Numbered from the stretch's first letter, positions 1 to 6,575 are shown. The stretch: DNA of 8,697 nucleotides from an uncultured Lachnospiraceae bacterium (GCA_946639085.1 CAMPBP010000041.1:1-8697); one strand, 5' to 3'. Made by a program: numbers and translations. Notes: generated by a model from the sequence alone, not told the origin.

Positions 1-229
1 CTCCCTTACGAAGAAGGCCGTGATTTACATGAACACATACGAGCTGTTTGCCTATCGCTTTGATAAGAAGAGCAGCGACTACGGATGAGTCGACACCACC
101 CGAAAGAGCAAGCAATACTTTCTTATCTCCTACCTGTTTTCTGACTTCGGCAACCTGCTCGTCGATAAAAGCCTTTGCCAGTGTTTCGTTAGTGATCCTT
201 TCAAGTGTTTCGGGACGTAATTCACCCAT
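1..229 (-). CDS. guaA: GMP synthase, ATP-pyrophosphatase part (5' end only, runs off left edge)
   Basis: The first 76 codons are present, starting at the ATG at 229-227, and the gene continues past base 1. GMP synthase adenylates XMP and aminates it to GMP in the cytoplasm. The P-loop of the N-type ATP pyrophosphatase fold is clear at residues 42-49 (LSGGVDSS), followed by [13 protein letters not shown] and [13 protein letters not shown], which are typical of the GuaA ATPase domain. A GAGGAGG site (244-238), 8 bases before the ATG, fixes the start. Most GuaA proteins carry about 190 residues of class I glutaminase before this motif. Here only about 40 residues precede it, so the glutaminase must be C-terminal, separate or absent. 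It follows the phosphatase gene by 28 bases and probably ends the transporter operon. NAD synthetase has a similar P-loop but not the HGLLRKG sequence, so GuaA is preferred. Confidence 0.88.
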   Translation of the reverse strand, partial: MGELRPETLERITNETLAKAFIDEQVAEVRKQVGDKKVLLALSGGVDSSVVAALLIKAIGKQLVCVHVNHGLLRKG

Positions 230-257
230 TTTCTTATCCTCCTCAAGTTAAATATAT

Positions 258-890
258 TTATGGTCTGACCGTTGTTACTTCGTCAGTATTTGCATAACTT
301 ACGCCGTCTTCAAGTAAAACGGCATTGTCACCCGTTACCTCATATATGGCAACGCTGCAGTTGAACTGCCATGCACCTGCCCAGTAATCTTTAAGGTCTC
401 TCCCCAGAAGATTTAAAGCAAGTGCTTTGTTTAAGGCTCCATGACCGGATATGAAGACTGTAGCATCAGGCTCCTTTATCGATAACGGCCTTATGATCTC
501 GTCCAAGAAGGACTTTGTGCGACCGATGAGTTCGCCAAACGATTCCGCACCCTTTGCGGGTACATAGTGAGGGGGATCTTTAAAGAACAATACACAGCCG
601 GGTGTTCTTTCTCCCGGACAGGTCCCTTCATCTATGCCGAAGCATACTTCTTTTAATCTGTCATCTTTAATGATCGGAATTTCTCTGTCACGTCTTACGA
701 TCACAGCGGTTTCGTAAGCTCTGTCAAGAGGGCTTGAATAGATATGATCGAAGGGGATGTCTTTCATTCCTTCCGACGATTCTCTTGCTATCTTTCTTCC
801 CGCTTCGTTAAGTGAGGTGTTGCTGTTACCCTGGATACGCCGTGCTTCGTTCCAATCGGTGGTGCCGTGGCGCATGATATAAAGTTTCAT
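258..890 (-). CDS. Histidine phosphatase family protein (phosphoglycerate mutase-like)
   Basis: The 210-residue cytoplasmic protein belongs to the histidine phosphatase superfamily, which hydrolyses phosphomonoesters through a phosphohistidine intermediate. The RHG motif is at residues 7-9 (MRHGTTDWNE), giving nucleophile His8. Arg57 in SSPLDRA, the probable acid Glu81 in RLKEVCFG and the second catalytic His150 in SGHGALNKA complete the active site, so the enzyme looks intact. The length is normal for the family. The ATG shares its A with the TGA of the permease gene upstream (TGATG), and a GAGGAA site lies about 5 bases before it, so translation is probably coupled to that of the permease. 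The position between a nucleoside transporter and guaA suggests a purine-related phosphomonoester, such as a nucleotide, but that is inference. The substrate cannot be read from the sequence; glycolytic mutase activity is unlikely because of the short length. Confidence 0.9.
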   Translation of the reverse strand: MKLYIMRHGTTDWNEARRIQGNSNTSLNEAGRKIARESSEGMKDIPFDHIYSSPLDRAYETAVIVRRDREIPIIKDDRLKEVCFGIDEGTCPGERTPGCVLFFKDPPHYVPAKGAESFGELIGRTKSFLDEIIRPLSIKEPDATVFISGHGALNKALALNLLGRDLKDYWAGAWQFNCSVAIYEVTGDNAVLLEDGVSYANTDEVTTVRP

Positions 891-1888
891 CAGCGTTCCT
901 CACGGAAATAAGGAAGTCCCAATGATTCGGGCGGCTGATTTTCGCGCTTGTTACGCATACTTGTTATAACCAGCACTATAAGGGTTACAACGTAAGGGAT
1001 CATCTTGTAAAGTTCTTTGTACTCCATGTGATCCATACCTGTGGGAAGGTAAAGATAAAGGATGTAAAGACCTCCGAAGAAGATCGATGCGAACACGCCT
1101 ACGTTGGGACGCCAGATCGTGAAGATTACCAGTGCGATGGCAAGCCATCCTCTGTCGCCGAACGCGTCGTTACTCCAAACGCCGCAAGCATAGTCCATTA
1201 CGTAATAAAGACCGCCGAGACCCGCTATCATACATCCGACGCAGGTTGCGATATATTTGTATGCTATTACGTTTATGCCCGCAGCATCCGCCGTTGTGGG
1301 GCTCTCACCTACGGCACGAAGGTGAAGACCCGGACGGGTGCGTTTTATTATGAAAGATGCCACAAAAGATAAGATGATGGCAACGTAAGCCAAAAATCCG
1401 TATGACAGGAATATCTTTCCAAACCACCCGAGATTGTTCGCAAAAGGAAGAGATTTGCTGAAGCATAAACTCGTCCTTGAAAGTGCTATGGAAGGAATGT
1501 CCGCTCCGGAGATCTTTATTAACGATCCTCCGAAGAAGTTACCGAAGCCTACGCCGAAGGTGGTCATTGCAAGACCGGTAACGTTCTGGTTGGCTCTTAG
1601 GGAAACCGTCAAAAAGCAATACAGAAGTCCCATCAAAAGTGAACCCAAAAGGCAGCTTAAAAGCGGGATCGTTATTGCAAGAAACGGATTTAAAGTTCCC
1701 GGTTCGGGAATGCTCTTTTCGTAGTAGAAAGCACCGATAACACCGCTTATGGCTCCCACATACATAACGCCGGGGATACCGAGGTTAAGGTTACCGGACT
1801 TCTGGGTGATTGTCTCACCGGTACTGCCGCACATAAGGGGGATGCCCTGGCCGACGGCTCTTGGAATAAACGCTACAAGATCAAACAT
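890..1888 (-). CDS. Nucleoside ABC transporter permease, NupQ/YufQ type
   Basis: This 332-residue integral membrane protein is one of the two permeases of a BMP-type nucleoside importer (B. subtilis NupNOPQ, BPD_transp_2 family). Typical signatures are ETITQKSGNLNLGIPG at residues 25-40, NVTGLAMTTFG at 102-112, the cytoplasmic coupling-loop-like LRAVGESPTTADAAGIN at 190-206, and GDRGWLAIALVIFTIWRP at 244-261. Hydrophobic segments lie roughly at 41-56, 69-95, 104-124, 160-182, 210-232, 247-281 (probably two spans) and 297-311. The start is the ATG at 1888, with AAGGAGG at 1905-1899, nine bases upstream. It overlaps the end of the other permease by 8 bases, which fits translational coupling and co-assembly. 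The substrate is probably purine nucleosides by family and context, but individual specificity is not visible. Confidence 0.92.
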   Translation of the reverse strand: MFDLVAFIPRAVGQGIPLMCGSTGETITQKSGNLNLGIPGVMYVGAISGVIGAFYYEKSIPEPGTLNPFLAITIPLLSCLLGSLLMGLLYCFLTVSLRANQNVTGLAMTTFGVGFGNFFGGSLIKISGADIPSIALSRTSLCFSKSLPFANNLGWFGKIFLSYGFLAYVAIILSFVASFIIKRTRPGLHLRAVGESPTTADAAGINVIAYKYIATCVGCMIAGLGGLYYVMDYACGVWSNDAFGDRGWLAIALVIFTIWRPNVGVFASIFFGGLYILYLYLPTGMDHMEYKELYKMIPYVVTLIVLVITSMRNKRENQPPESLGLPYFREER

Positions 1889-3005
1889 TTACATCATCCT
1901 CCTTCCTTTTTCTAAAGTTAATTTTATAGTTTATGAAGAACTCACATCCTATGATAAAGAAAAGGATGATACCCGTTACTATATCAGAGAAGGACTGATT
2001 GAGCTCAAACTTTGTGGATATCTCACTGGCGCCTCGGCCGAGGAACACGATAAGTAGCGTTGTGAATATCATCGTGAAAGGATTGAACTTTGCAAGCCAG
2101 GAAACCATAACGGCGGTGAAGCCCTGTCCGTTTGAGATCGTGGTTGTAATGGTGTGGTTAATGCTTCCCACAAGGAGAAGACCTGCCAATCCGCAAAGGC
2201 CGCCGGAAAGCAACATAGTTCTGATGATGACTTTCTTAACTTTCATGCCCACATATCTTGCGGTTCTTTCACTTTCACCGACAACGGCTATCTCGTAACC
2301 GTGTTTACTGTACGTAAGATAAATGTACATTCCGATGGTTACTATGATCGCAAGCACGATGGAAAGCATGTATCTGCTTCCGAAAAGCTGAGGAAGCCAT
2401 CCGATGTTGGTGCTCTGGTTGATGATACCGATCTTTCCCGATCCTTTCGGAACTTCCCACTTTATAATGAAATATGCCACAAGCTGAATGGCAATGTAGT
2501 TCATCATAAGAGTCGAAAGGGTCTCATTTGTGTTCCACTTTGCTTTGAGCGCCGCGGGAATGAAGCCCCAAAGCGCACCTGCAAGTATACTGCTCACTAC
2601 CATGCACACCATAACGAACCAGTTGGGGAAAGAAAGTCCCGCGGGAAGTCTGTCACCCATAAGCTCCATGCATGCCGCTGCGGCAAGGCCGCCTATAAGC
2701 ACCTGACCTTCACCGCCGATGTTCCAGAATCGCATCTTGAATGCGGGTGTAAGTGCAAGTGAGATTATAAGAAGTATTGCCAGGTTCTGGAGCGTTACCA
2801 TGGTTTTTCTCATGGTTCCGAAGGCACCCGATGCCATTGTTATACAAACCTGGAACGGATTGTCATCCGTAAGTATCGTTGTAAGTATGGCGCTTACCAA
2901 AATTGCAAGAACAATGGCTATAAGACGAATGCACCATGCCTTTTTGCGACTTACGTTGTCGCGTTTTACGATGTGAAACAAAGGTTCCGAAACTCTATTT
3001 GCCAT
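1881..3005 (-). CDS. Nucleoside ABC transporter permease, NupP/YufP type
   Basis: The 374-residue permease pairs with the next gene to form the membrane channel of the importer. Family signatures are NIGGEGQVLIGGL near residues 95-107, NETLSTLMMNY at 160-170, and the coupling-loop-like GYEIAVVGESERTARYVGM at about 236-254, followed by GGLCGLAGLLLVGS. The N-terminal 26 residues are polar and cytoplasmic, then a long hydrophobic helix starts at about residue 27. I place the start at the ATG at 3005. A GTG at 3014 is in frame, but it sits inside the GGGAGG ribosome binding site (3019-3014), which is at ideal distance (8 bases) from the ATG. The reading frame overlaps the ATPase gene by 11 bases and the second permease by 8. 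Expression therefore probably depends on coupled translation from the ATPase. No broken membrane segments were noticed. Confidence 0.92.
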   Translation of the reverse strand: MANRVSEPLFHIVKRDNVSRKKAWCIRLIAIVLAILVSAILTTILTDDNPFQVCITMASGAFGTMRKTMVTLQNLAILLIISLALTPAFKMRFWNIGGEGQVLIGGLAAAACMELMGDRLPAGLSFPNWFVMVCMVVSSILAGALWGFIPAALKAKWNTNETLSTLMMNYIAIQLVAYFIIKWEVPKGSGKIGIINQSTNIGWLPQLFGSRYMLSIVLAIIVTIGMYIYLTYSKHGYEIAVVGESERTARYVGMKVKKVIIRTMLLSGGLCGLAGLLLVGSINHTITTTISNGQGFTAVMVSWLAKFNPFTMIFTTLLIVFLGRGASEISTKFELNQSFSDIVTGIILFFIIGCEFFINYKINFRKRKEDDVNV

Positions 3006-4527
3006 TTTCTTCACCTCCCACCGTAGTCATCATAAGTCCGATCTGATTCTTGTCTGCGGTCCTGCCGTCCACAATACCGCTTACTCTTCCGCCGCAAAGA
3101 ACCAATATCTTATCCGATATTTCCAATAAAACATCAAGGTCTTCGCCGACAAATATAACGGCGACACCTTTTTTCTTTTGCTGATTTATAAGATCGTAGA
3201 TCGTGTAAGAAGAGTTGATATCAAGTCCTCTGACCGCATAAGCCGTAAGCAATACCTTGGGAGCCGATGCGATCTCACGTCCGACGAGAACCTTCTGAAC
3301 GTTACCGCCGGAAAGTCTTCTTACCGGTGTCGAGATACCCGGAGTTACAACATCAAGTTCTTCAACCACCTTGGAAGCAAGTTTCTCGGGAGCCTTACGA
3401 TCCGTGAACATCGAAGAACCTTTTCTGAAGGATCTTAACATCATGTTGTCCGCAAGGTCCATGTTTCCCACAAGACCCATACCGAGACGATCCTCAGGTA
3501 CAAAAGAAAGGGTTACGCCCATCTCCTGTATCTTTAAGGGGTCCTTTCCGAGAAGTTCTTCTTTCCTGCCGTCATCGGAAACATAGGAGATACTTCCCGC
3601 CTCAGCCTGCTGGAGGCCTGCGATGGCTTCAAGAAGTTCCTTCTGTCCGCAGCCCGAAATACCGGCTATACCGAGTATCTCACCGGAATAAGCGTCAAAA
3701 GAAACGTCGTCAAGTTTAAGAATGCCGTCGAGGCTTCGAACCGTAAGACCTCTTACCGCTATTCGTTTGTGAGGATCCACCGGATCGGGACGCTCTATGT
3801 TAAGGGAAACGGAACGACCTACCATCATGTCTGTCATTTCCTGCGCATTTGTATCTTTGGTCATCATGTCACCCACATAAGCGCCGCGGCGAAGTACCGC
3901 AACTCTGTCGGAAAGACTTTCAACTTCATGCATTTTGTGGGTGATTATTACGATAGCCTTGCCGTCTTCACGCATCTTTCGAAGAACGTTGAAAAGCTTC
4001 TCAGTCTCCTGAGGAGTAAGCACGGCGGTAGGCTCGTCAAGTATGAGAATGTCCGCACCTCTGTAAAGCACTTTAACGATCTCCACCGTCTGCTTTTGAG
4101 ATACCGACATGTTATAGATCTTTTGCTCGGGATCAACTTCGAATCCGTATTTTTGGCATATCTCCATGATCTTCATGGTAGCGGCCTTAAGATCGAGTTT
4201 GCCCGGAAGTCCGAGAATGATATTTTCGGCAGCAGACAAAACATCAACAAGTTTGAAATGCTGATGTACCATACCTATTCCCAAAGAAAAAGCATCCTTG
4301 GGGGAAGCTATTACCACTTCCTTGCCGTTTATGAAGATCTGTCCGTCGTCGGGGAAATATATGCCTGAGAGCATATTCATAAGAGTGGTCTTACCGGAAC
4401 CGTTTTCACCAAGAAGAGCCAGAATCTCGCCTTTGTAAATATCAAGGTCAACCTTGTCATTTGCAATGACGGAACCGAAAGTCTTGGTAACGTTTCTCAT
4501 CTGAACAGCTGCAACTTTTGCTTCCAA
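2995..4527 (-). CDS. Nucleoside ABC transporter ATPase with two nucleotide-binding domains, NupO/YufO type, TTG start
   Basis: This 510-residue cytoplasmic protein carries both ATPase domains in one chain and energises the two permeases. NBD1 has Walker A GENGSGKT at 40-47, a signature reading MSVSQKQ near 140-146, Walker B ILILDEP at 160-166 with Asp164 and Glu165, and the switch His197 (ITHK). NBD2 has the degenerate Walker A GISGCGQKEL at 289-298, a good signature RLSGGNVQK at 404-412, and TAYAVRGLD where Walker B and the catalytic Glu would be. A weak NBD2 is normal in this family. In NBD1 the second Gly of LSGGQ is replaced by Ser. The reading frame can be extended to an ATG at 4593, but those 22 codons are a transcription terminator without a ribosome binding site. 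The TTG at 4527 lies 8 bases after GGAGG and gives 510 residues, which I recall as the length of YufO. Confidence 0.92.
   Translation of the reverse strand: MEAKVAAVQMRNVTKTFGSVIANDKVDLDIYKGEILALLGENGSGKTTLMNMLSGIYFPDDGQIFINGKEVVIASPKDAFSLGIGMVHQHFKLVDVLSAAENIILGLPGKLDLKAATMKIMEICQKYGFEVDPEQKIYNMSVSQKQTVEIVKVLYRGADILILDEPTAVLTPQETEKLFNVLRKMREDGKAIVIITHKMHEVESLSDRVAVLRRGAYVGDMMTKDTNAQEMTDMMVGRSVSLNIERPDPVDPHKRIAVRGLTVRSLDGILKLDDVSFDAYSGEILGIAGISGCGQKELLEAIAGLQQAEAGSISYVSDDGRKEELLGKDPLKIQEMGVTLSFVPEDRLGMGLVGNMDLADNMMLRSFRKGSSMFTDRKAPEKLASKVVEELDVVTPGISTPVRRLSGGNVQKVLVGREIASAPKVLLTAYAVRGLDINSSYTIYDLINQQKKKGVAVIFVGEDLDVLLEISDKILVLCGGRVSGIVDGRTADKNQIGLMMTTVGGEENGK
3014..3019 (-). promoter_or_regulatory. 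Ribosome binding site that decides the NupP-type permease start
   Basis: GGGAGG reads on the minus strand from 3019 to 3014, inside the 3' end of the ATPase gene. It is 8 bases from the ATG at 3005 but overlaps the in-frame GTG at 3014, which rules that GTG out as the usual start. Confidence 0.8.
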
Positions 4528-4535
4528 AGAGGTTT

Positions 4536-4540
4536 CCTCC
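4536..4540 (-). promoter_or_regulatory. Ribosome binding site for the TTG-initiated ATPase gene
   Basis: GGAGG reads on the minus strand at 4540-4536, one base after the U-tract of the terminator. Eight bases (AAACCTCT) separate it from the TTG at 4527. No comparable site precedes the ATG at 4593. Because it directly follows the terminator, only transcripts that read through carry it. Confidence 0.85.
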
Positions 4541-4541
4541 G

Positions 4542-4583
4542 AAAAAAAATTTGGGAAATGTCCAAAAAGGACATTTCCCAAAT
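4542..4583 (-). terminator. Intrinsic terminator (partial, intra-operon) between the binding protein and ATPase genes
   Basis: On the minus strand a perfect 15-base-pair stem is formed by 4583-4569 (ATTTGGGAAATGTCC) and 4563-4549, closed by a loop of five T, and followed by an uninterrupted run of T to 4542. This is the standard structure of a Rho-independent terminator. It lies 55 bases after the stop of the binding-protein gene and just before the ATPase ribosome binding site. It probably ends most transcripts after the binding protein and lets a minority continue. The hairpin may also protect the 3' end of the binding-protein mRNA. No alternative pairing that would form an antiterminator was seen upstream. 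Confidence 0.9.
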
Positions 4584-4617
4584 ATTTTACCATTTTTTAC
4601 TCAGAAATACATTAAGT

Positions 4618-4640
4618 AATTAATCTTTTTGCGATTAATT
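4618..4640 (-). repeat. Small AT-rich inverted repeat at the end of the binding-protein gene
   Basis: AATTAATC at 4640-4633 and GATTAATT at 4625-4618 (minus-strand reading) form an 8-base-pair stem with a 7-base loop, overlapping the TAA stop of the binding-protein gene. It is AT-rich with no U-tract directly after it, so it is a weak hairpin and not a terminator by itself. Chance is possible in such AT-rich DNA. Confidence 0.35.
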
Positions 4641-5835
4641 AGAATGCCGTATCAAGAAGAGTAATGCCGTCGATCTGAAGATCGAAGTAAGGAGCTGAAC
4701 GGAAGCCTTCGCCTGACTCGTTGAAGTATCCGTCGGTGATTACTTCGTGATCGCCCTGATATGCTGCATCGGTATCAACGTCAGCCATGTAAGAGGTAAG
4801 CTTCTCGCCGCCTACGGTAAATGTTGAGGTATCGAATACGTGAAGAGTACCTGCTACCATCTTAGCCTTAGCATCTTCGATAGCTTCCTTGGTGCCTTCT
4901 GCTGCAGCGTTACCAAGATCTGTCAAAAGAACAGAGTTGGTAGCGATTGTTCCGGTGTAATCTGTAGGGATTTCGTTGCCGTCCTTAACTGCGTTCATGC
5001 AGAACTCGAAGTAAGGAGCCCAGTTAATTCTTGAAGAAACGATGAAGGTGTTGGGAGCAACGCTGATGGTTGAACCGTTGTAAGAAACGTTGGGAACGCC
5101 TGCGGTCTCACATGCGGTAGGAGCACCCATGGAGTCAGCATGCTGTGAAATAAGTACACATCCGTCAGCGATAAGCTTGTTAGCGCCTTCTTTTTCAGCG
5201 GTCTCATCATACCATGAACCGGTGAAGGTAACTTCCATTGTAGCTGAAGGGCAAACGGAACGAGCGCCAAGGAAGAATGATGAGTAACCGGAAATAACTT
5301 CTGCATATGTGAATGCTCCGATGTAACCGATCTTGCACTGATCTTCGGTGATCTTGCCGTCAGCGATCATCTCGTTAAGCTTCATACCTGCAGCGATACC
5401 TGCAAGGTAACGGCCTTCGTAGATAGCTGCGAATGCGTTGTGATAGTTCTTAAGGCCTTCTGTATGAGCCTTGGTACCTGTAGCGTGGCAGAACTGAATA
5501 TCGGGATATTCCTTAGCTGCTTCGATCATGAAGTCTTCATGTCCGAAAGAGTCTGCGAAGATGATGTCGCATCCTGCATCTGCAAGATCAACTGCTGCAT
5601 CATAGCATTCCTGACCTTCGGGAACATTTGTCTTTAATACGATCTCAGCGCCTACTGCCTGACAAGCTTCCTTAGCTGCGTTAATGAAGTTGAGGTCATA
5701 GGTTGAGTTCTCGTCGTGAAGGAAAATAAAACCTGCCTTCAAGCCGCTCTTCTTAGCGCCTGTGTCGCTTCCGCCACATGCAGCGAGTGAAGCAACCATT
5801 ACGAGAGATAAGAGTAATGCAATAACCTTTTTCAT
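4639..5835 (-). CDS. BMP-family nucleoside-binding lipoprotein (NupN/PnrA-like) of the ABC importer
   Basis: This 398-residue lipoprotein captures the substrate outside the membrane and delivers it to the two permeases. The signal peptide has a basic start (MKK), a hydrophobic core and lipobox SLAAC, so Cys20 is the predicted lipid anchor. It is followed by a short Gly/Ser/Lys linker (21-31). The mature part shows the periplasmic-binding fold of the BMP family: KAGFIFLHDENS at 33-44, YEGRYLAGIAAGM at 139-151, KIGYIGAFTYAEV at 168-180, GSWYDETAEKEGANKLI at 206-222 and SSRINWAPYF at 267-276. It is somewhat longer than the roughly 350-360 residues usual in the family. The start at 5835 follows GAGGAG (5847-5842) by 6 bases. 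It has its own probable promoter and a terminator after it, which predicts higher expression than the ATPase and permeases. Purine nucleosides are the likely ligand from family and neighbours; a sugar or other BMP ligand is possible. Confidence 0.92.
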   Translation of the reverse strand: MKKVIALLLSLVMVASLAACGGSDTGAKKSGLKAGFIFLHDENSTYDLNFINAAKEACQAVGAEIVLKTNVPEGQECYDAAVDLADAGCDIIFADSFGHEDFMIEAAKEYPDIQFCHATGTKAHTEGLKNYHNAFAAIYEGRYLAGIAAGMKLNEMIADGKITEDQCKIGYIGAFTYAEVISGYSSFFLGARSVCPSATMEVTFTGSWYDETAEKEGANKLIADGCVLISQHADSMGAPTACETAGVPNVSYNGSTISVAPNTFIVSSRINWAPYFEFCMNAVKDGNEIPTDYTGTIATNSVLLTDLGNAAAEGTKEAIEDAKAKMVAGTLHVFDTSTFTVGGEKLTSYMADVDTDAAYQGDHEVITDGYFNESGEGFRSAPYFDLQIDGITLLDTAF

Positions 5836-5865
5836 AATTTTCTCCTCTGTGTGTGTTTATAAAAT

Positions 5866-5879
5866 GTCGGTTTCCCGAC
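5866..5879 (-). promoter_or_regulatory. GNRA-capped hairpin at the 5' end of the binding-protein mRNA
   Basis: On the minus strand GTCGG (5879-5875), GAAA and CCGAC (5870-5866) form a 5-base-pair stem with a GAAA tetraloop. If the promoter at 5889-5917 is right, transcription starts near 5882, so the hairpin begins within about three bases of the 5' end. Such terminal hairpins are known to stabilise mRNAs. Because it is also a DNA palindrome next to the start point, an operator is the alternative. Confidence 0.45.
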
Positions 5880-5888
5880 TACATTAAA

Positions 5889-5917
5889 AATTTATCAAAT
5901 GCACCTGTGAAATACAA
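5889..5917 (-). promoter_or_regulatory. Probable housekeeping promoter for the binding-protein gene (extended -10)
   Basis: TTGTAT (5917-5912), a 17-base spacer and TAAATT (5894-5889) read on the minus strand. A TG dinucleotide one base before the -10 (TGATAAATT) makes an extended -10. Each hexamer matches four of six consensus bases. It predicts a start near 5882 and a leader of about 47 bases. Other AT-rich hexamers in this gap could serve instead. Confidence 0.45.
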
Positions 5918-5925
5918 TGTACTTT

Positions 5926-5945
5926 TTGATAATTTTCGTTATCAA
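5926..5945. repeat. Palindrome in the xpt/binding-protein gap
   Basis: TTGATAA (5926-5932) and TTATCAA (5939-5945) are perfect 7-base inverted arms around six bases, just upstream of the predicted -35. Read on the plus strand, the hairpin is followed by TTTTT; read on the minus strand, the direction of the genes, it is followed by A residues. It is thus a poor terminator for xpt. It could be a repressor or activator site, or chance in AT-rich DNA. Confidence 0.4.
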
Positions 5946-5964
5946 TTTTTGCTCTTTTTTGTCC

Positions 5965-6564
5965 TTAATGATGAGCGGCCTGCTGTTCGCGGAAAGTTAT
6001 CTTTCCGGTCGAAGCGTCCATTGCATCGATTATGGCGAGGGATTCAAGCTTGTAACCTAAATTTCTTATCATCCTTCCGCCCTGCTGAAAGCCCTTTTCT
6101 ATGGCAATTCCGATGCCTTCAACCGTGGCGCCCGCCTGATTTGCGATACCGATAAGTCCCTGAAGAGCGCATCCGTTGGCCAGAAAATCATCAATGATAA
6201 GAATATGATCGTCCTTTGACAAAAACTTTTTGGATACGATGACATGATTTGTGTTCTTATGAGTAAAAGATTCAACCTCAGCCGTATACATCTCACCGTC
6301 GAGATTTATGCTTTTTGCCTTTTTTGCGAAAACAACCGGAGCATTGTCAAAGTGAAGGGCAACGACACTTGCTATACCGATACCCGAAGCTTCGATCGTA
6401 AGGATCTTGTTTATGGGGCAGCCTTCAAAACGACGGGCGAACTCTTTTCCCATTTCGTCAAAAAGTTTTACGTCCATCTGATGATTCAAAAAACTGTCTA
6501 CCTTTAAGACATTACCCTCTTTTACCACTCCGTCTTTCTGGATTCGTTCTTCGAGAAAATTCAT
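5965..6564 (-). CDS. xpt: Xanthine phosphoribosyltransferase
   Basis: The 199-residue cytoplasmic enzyme transfers ribose 5-phosphate from PRPP to xanthine, giving XMP for guanine nucleotide salvage. It closely resembles B. subtilis Xpt (194 residues as I recall it): KVDSFLNHQ at 21-29, LTIEASGIG near 55-63, and the PRPP loop [13 protein letters not shown] at 121-133 with two acidic residues Asp125 and Asp126. IEKGFQQGG at 155-163 covers the base-binding region, with Lys156. The C-terminus carries a short extra QQAAHH tail. The start at 6564 has AGAGGAT (6577-6571) 6 bases upstream, overlapping the stop of the preceding lipoprotein gene, so the two are co-transcribed. In Bacillus xpt is controlled by a guanine riboswitch; none is visible here. 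Its product XMP is the substrate of GuaA at the other end of the cluster. Adenine phosphoribosyltransferase is related but lacks the DSFLNHQ region. Confidence 0.95.
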   Translation of the reverse strand: MNFLEERIQKDGVVKEGNVLKVDSFLNHQMDVKLFDEMGKEFARRFEGCPINKILTIEASGIGIASVVALHFDNAPVVFAKKAKSINLDGEMYTAEVESFTHKNTNHVIVSKKFLSKDDHILIIDDFLANGCALQGLIGIANQAGATVEGIGIAIEKGFQQGGRMIRNLGYKLESLAIIDAMDASTGKITFREQQAAHH

Positions 6565-6575
6565 AGTCTTATCCT

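Noticed and set aside
48..251. Plus-strand open frame over the guaA start
   Set aside because: It is antisense to guaA and its ribosome binding site, has no ribosome binding site of its own and no recognisable protein features.
2154..2762. Plus-strand open frame of 202 codons
   Set aside because: It lies wholly antisense to the NupP-type permease, its composition (rich in His, Lys, Cys) is that of a shadow frame, and no start signal is present.
3769..4368. Plus-strand open frame of 199 codons
   Set aside because: It is antisense to NBD1 and the linker of the ATPase and resembles no protein; no ribosome binding site was seen.
5926..5945. PurR-box pair or xpt terminator
   Set aside because: There is no second inverted CGAA-containing box at the usual distance, and the hairpin lacks a T-run in the direction of xpt transcription.
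5836..5964. Guanine/purine riboswitch before the binding-protein gene
   Set aside because: Expected for this type of gene, but the conserved aptamer core and pairing pattern are not present; only a 5-base-pair GNRA hairpin is seen.
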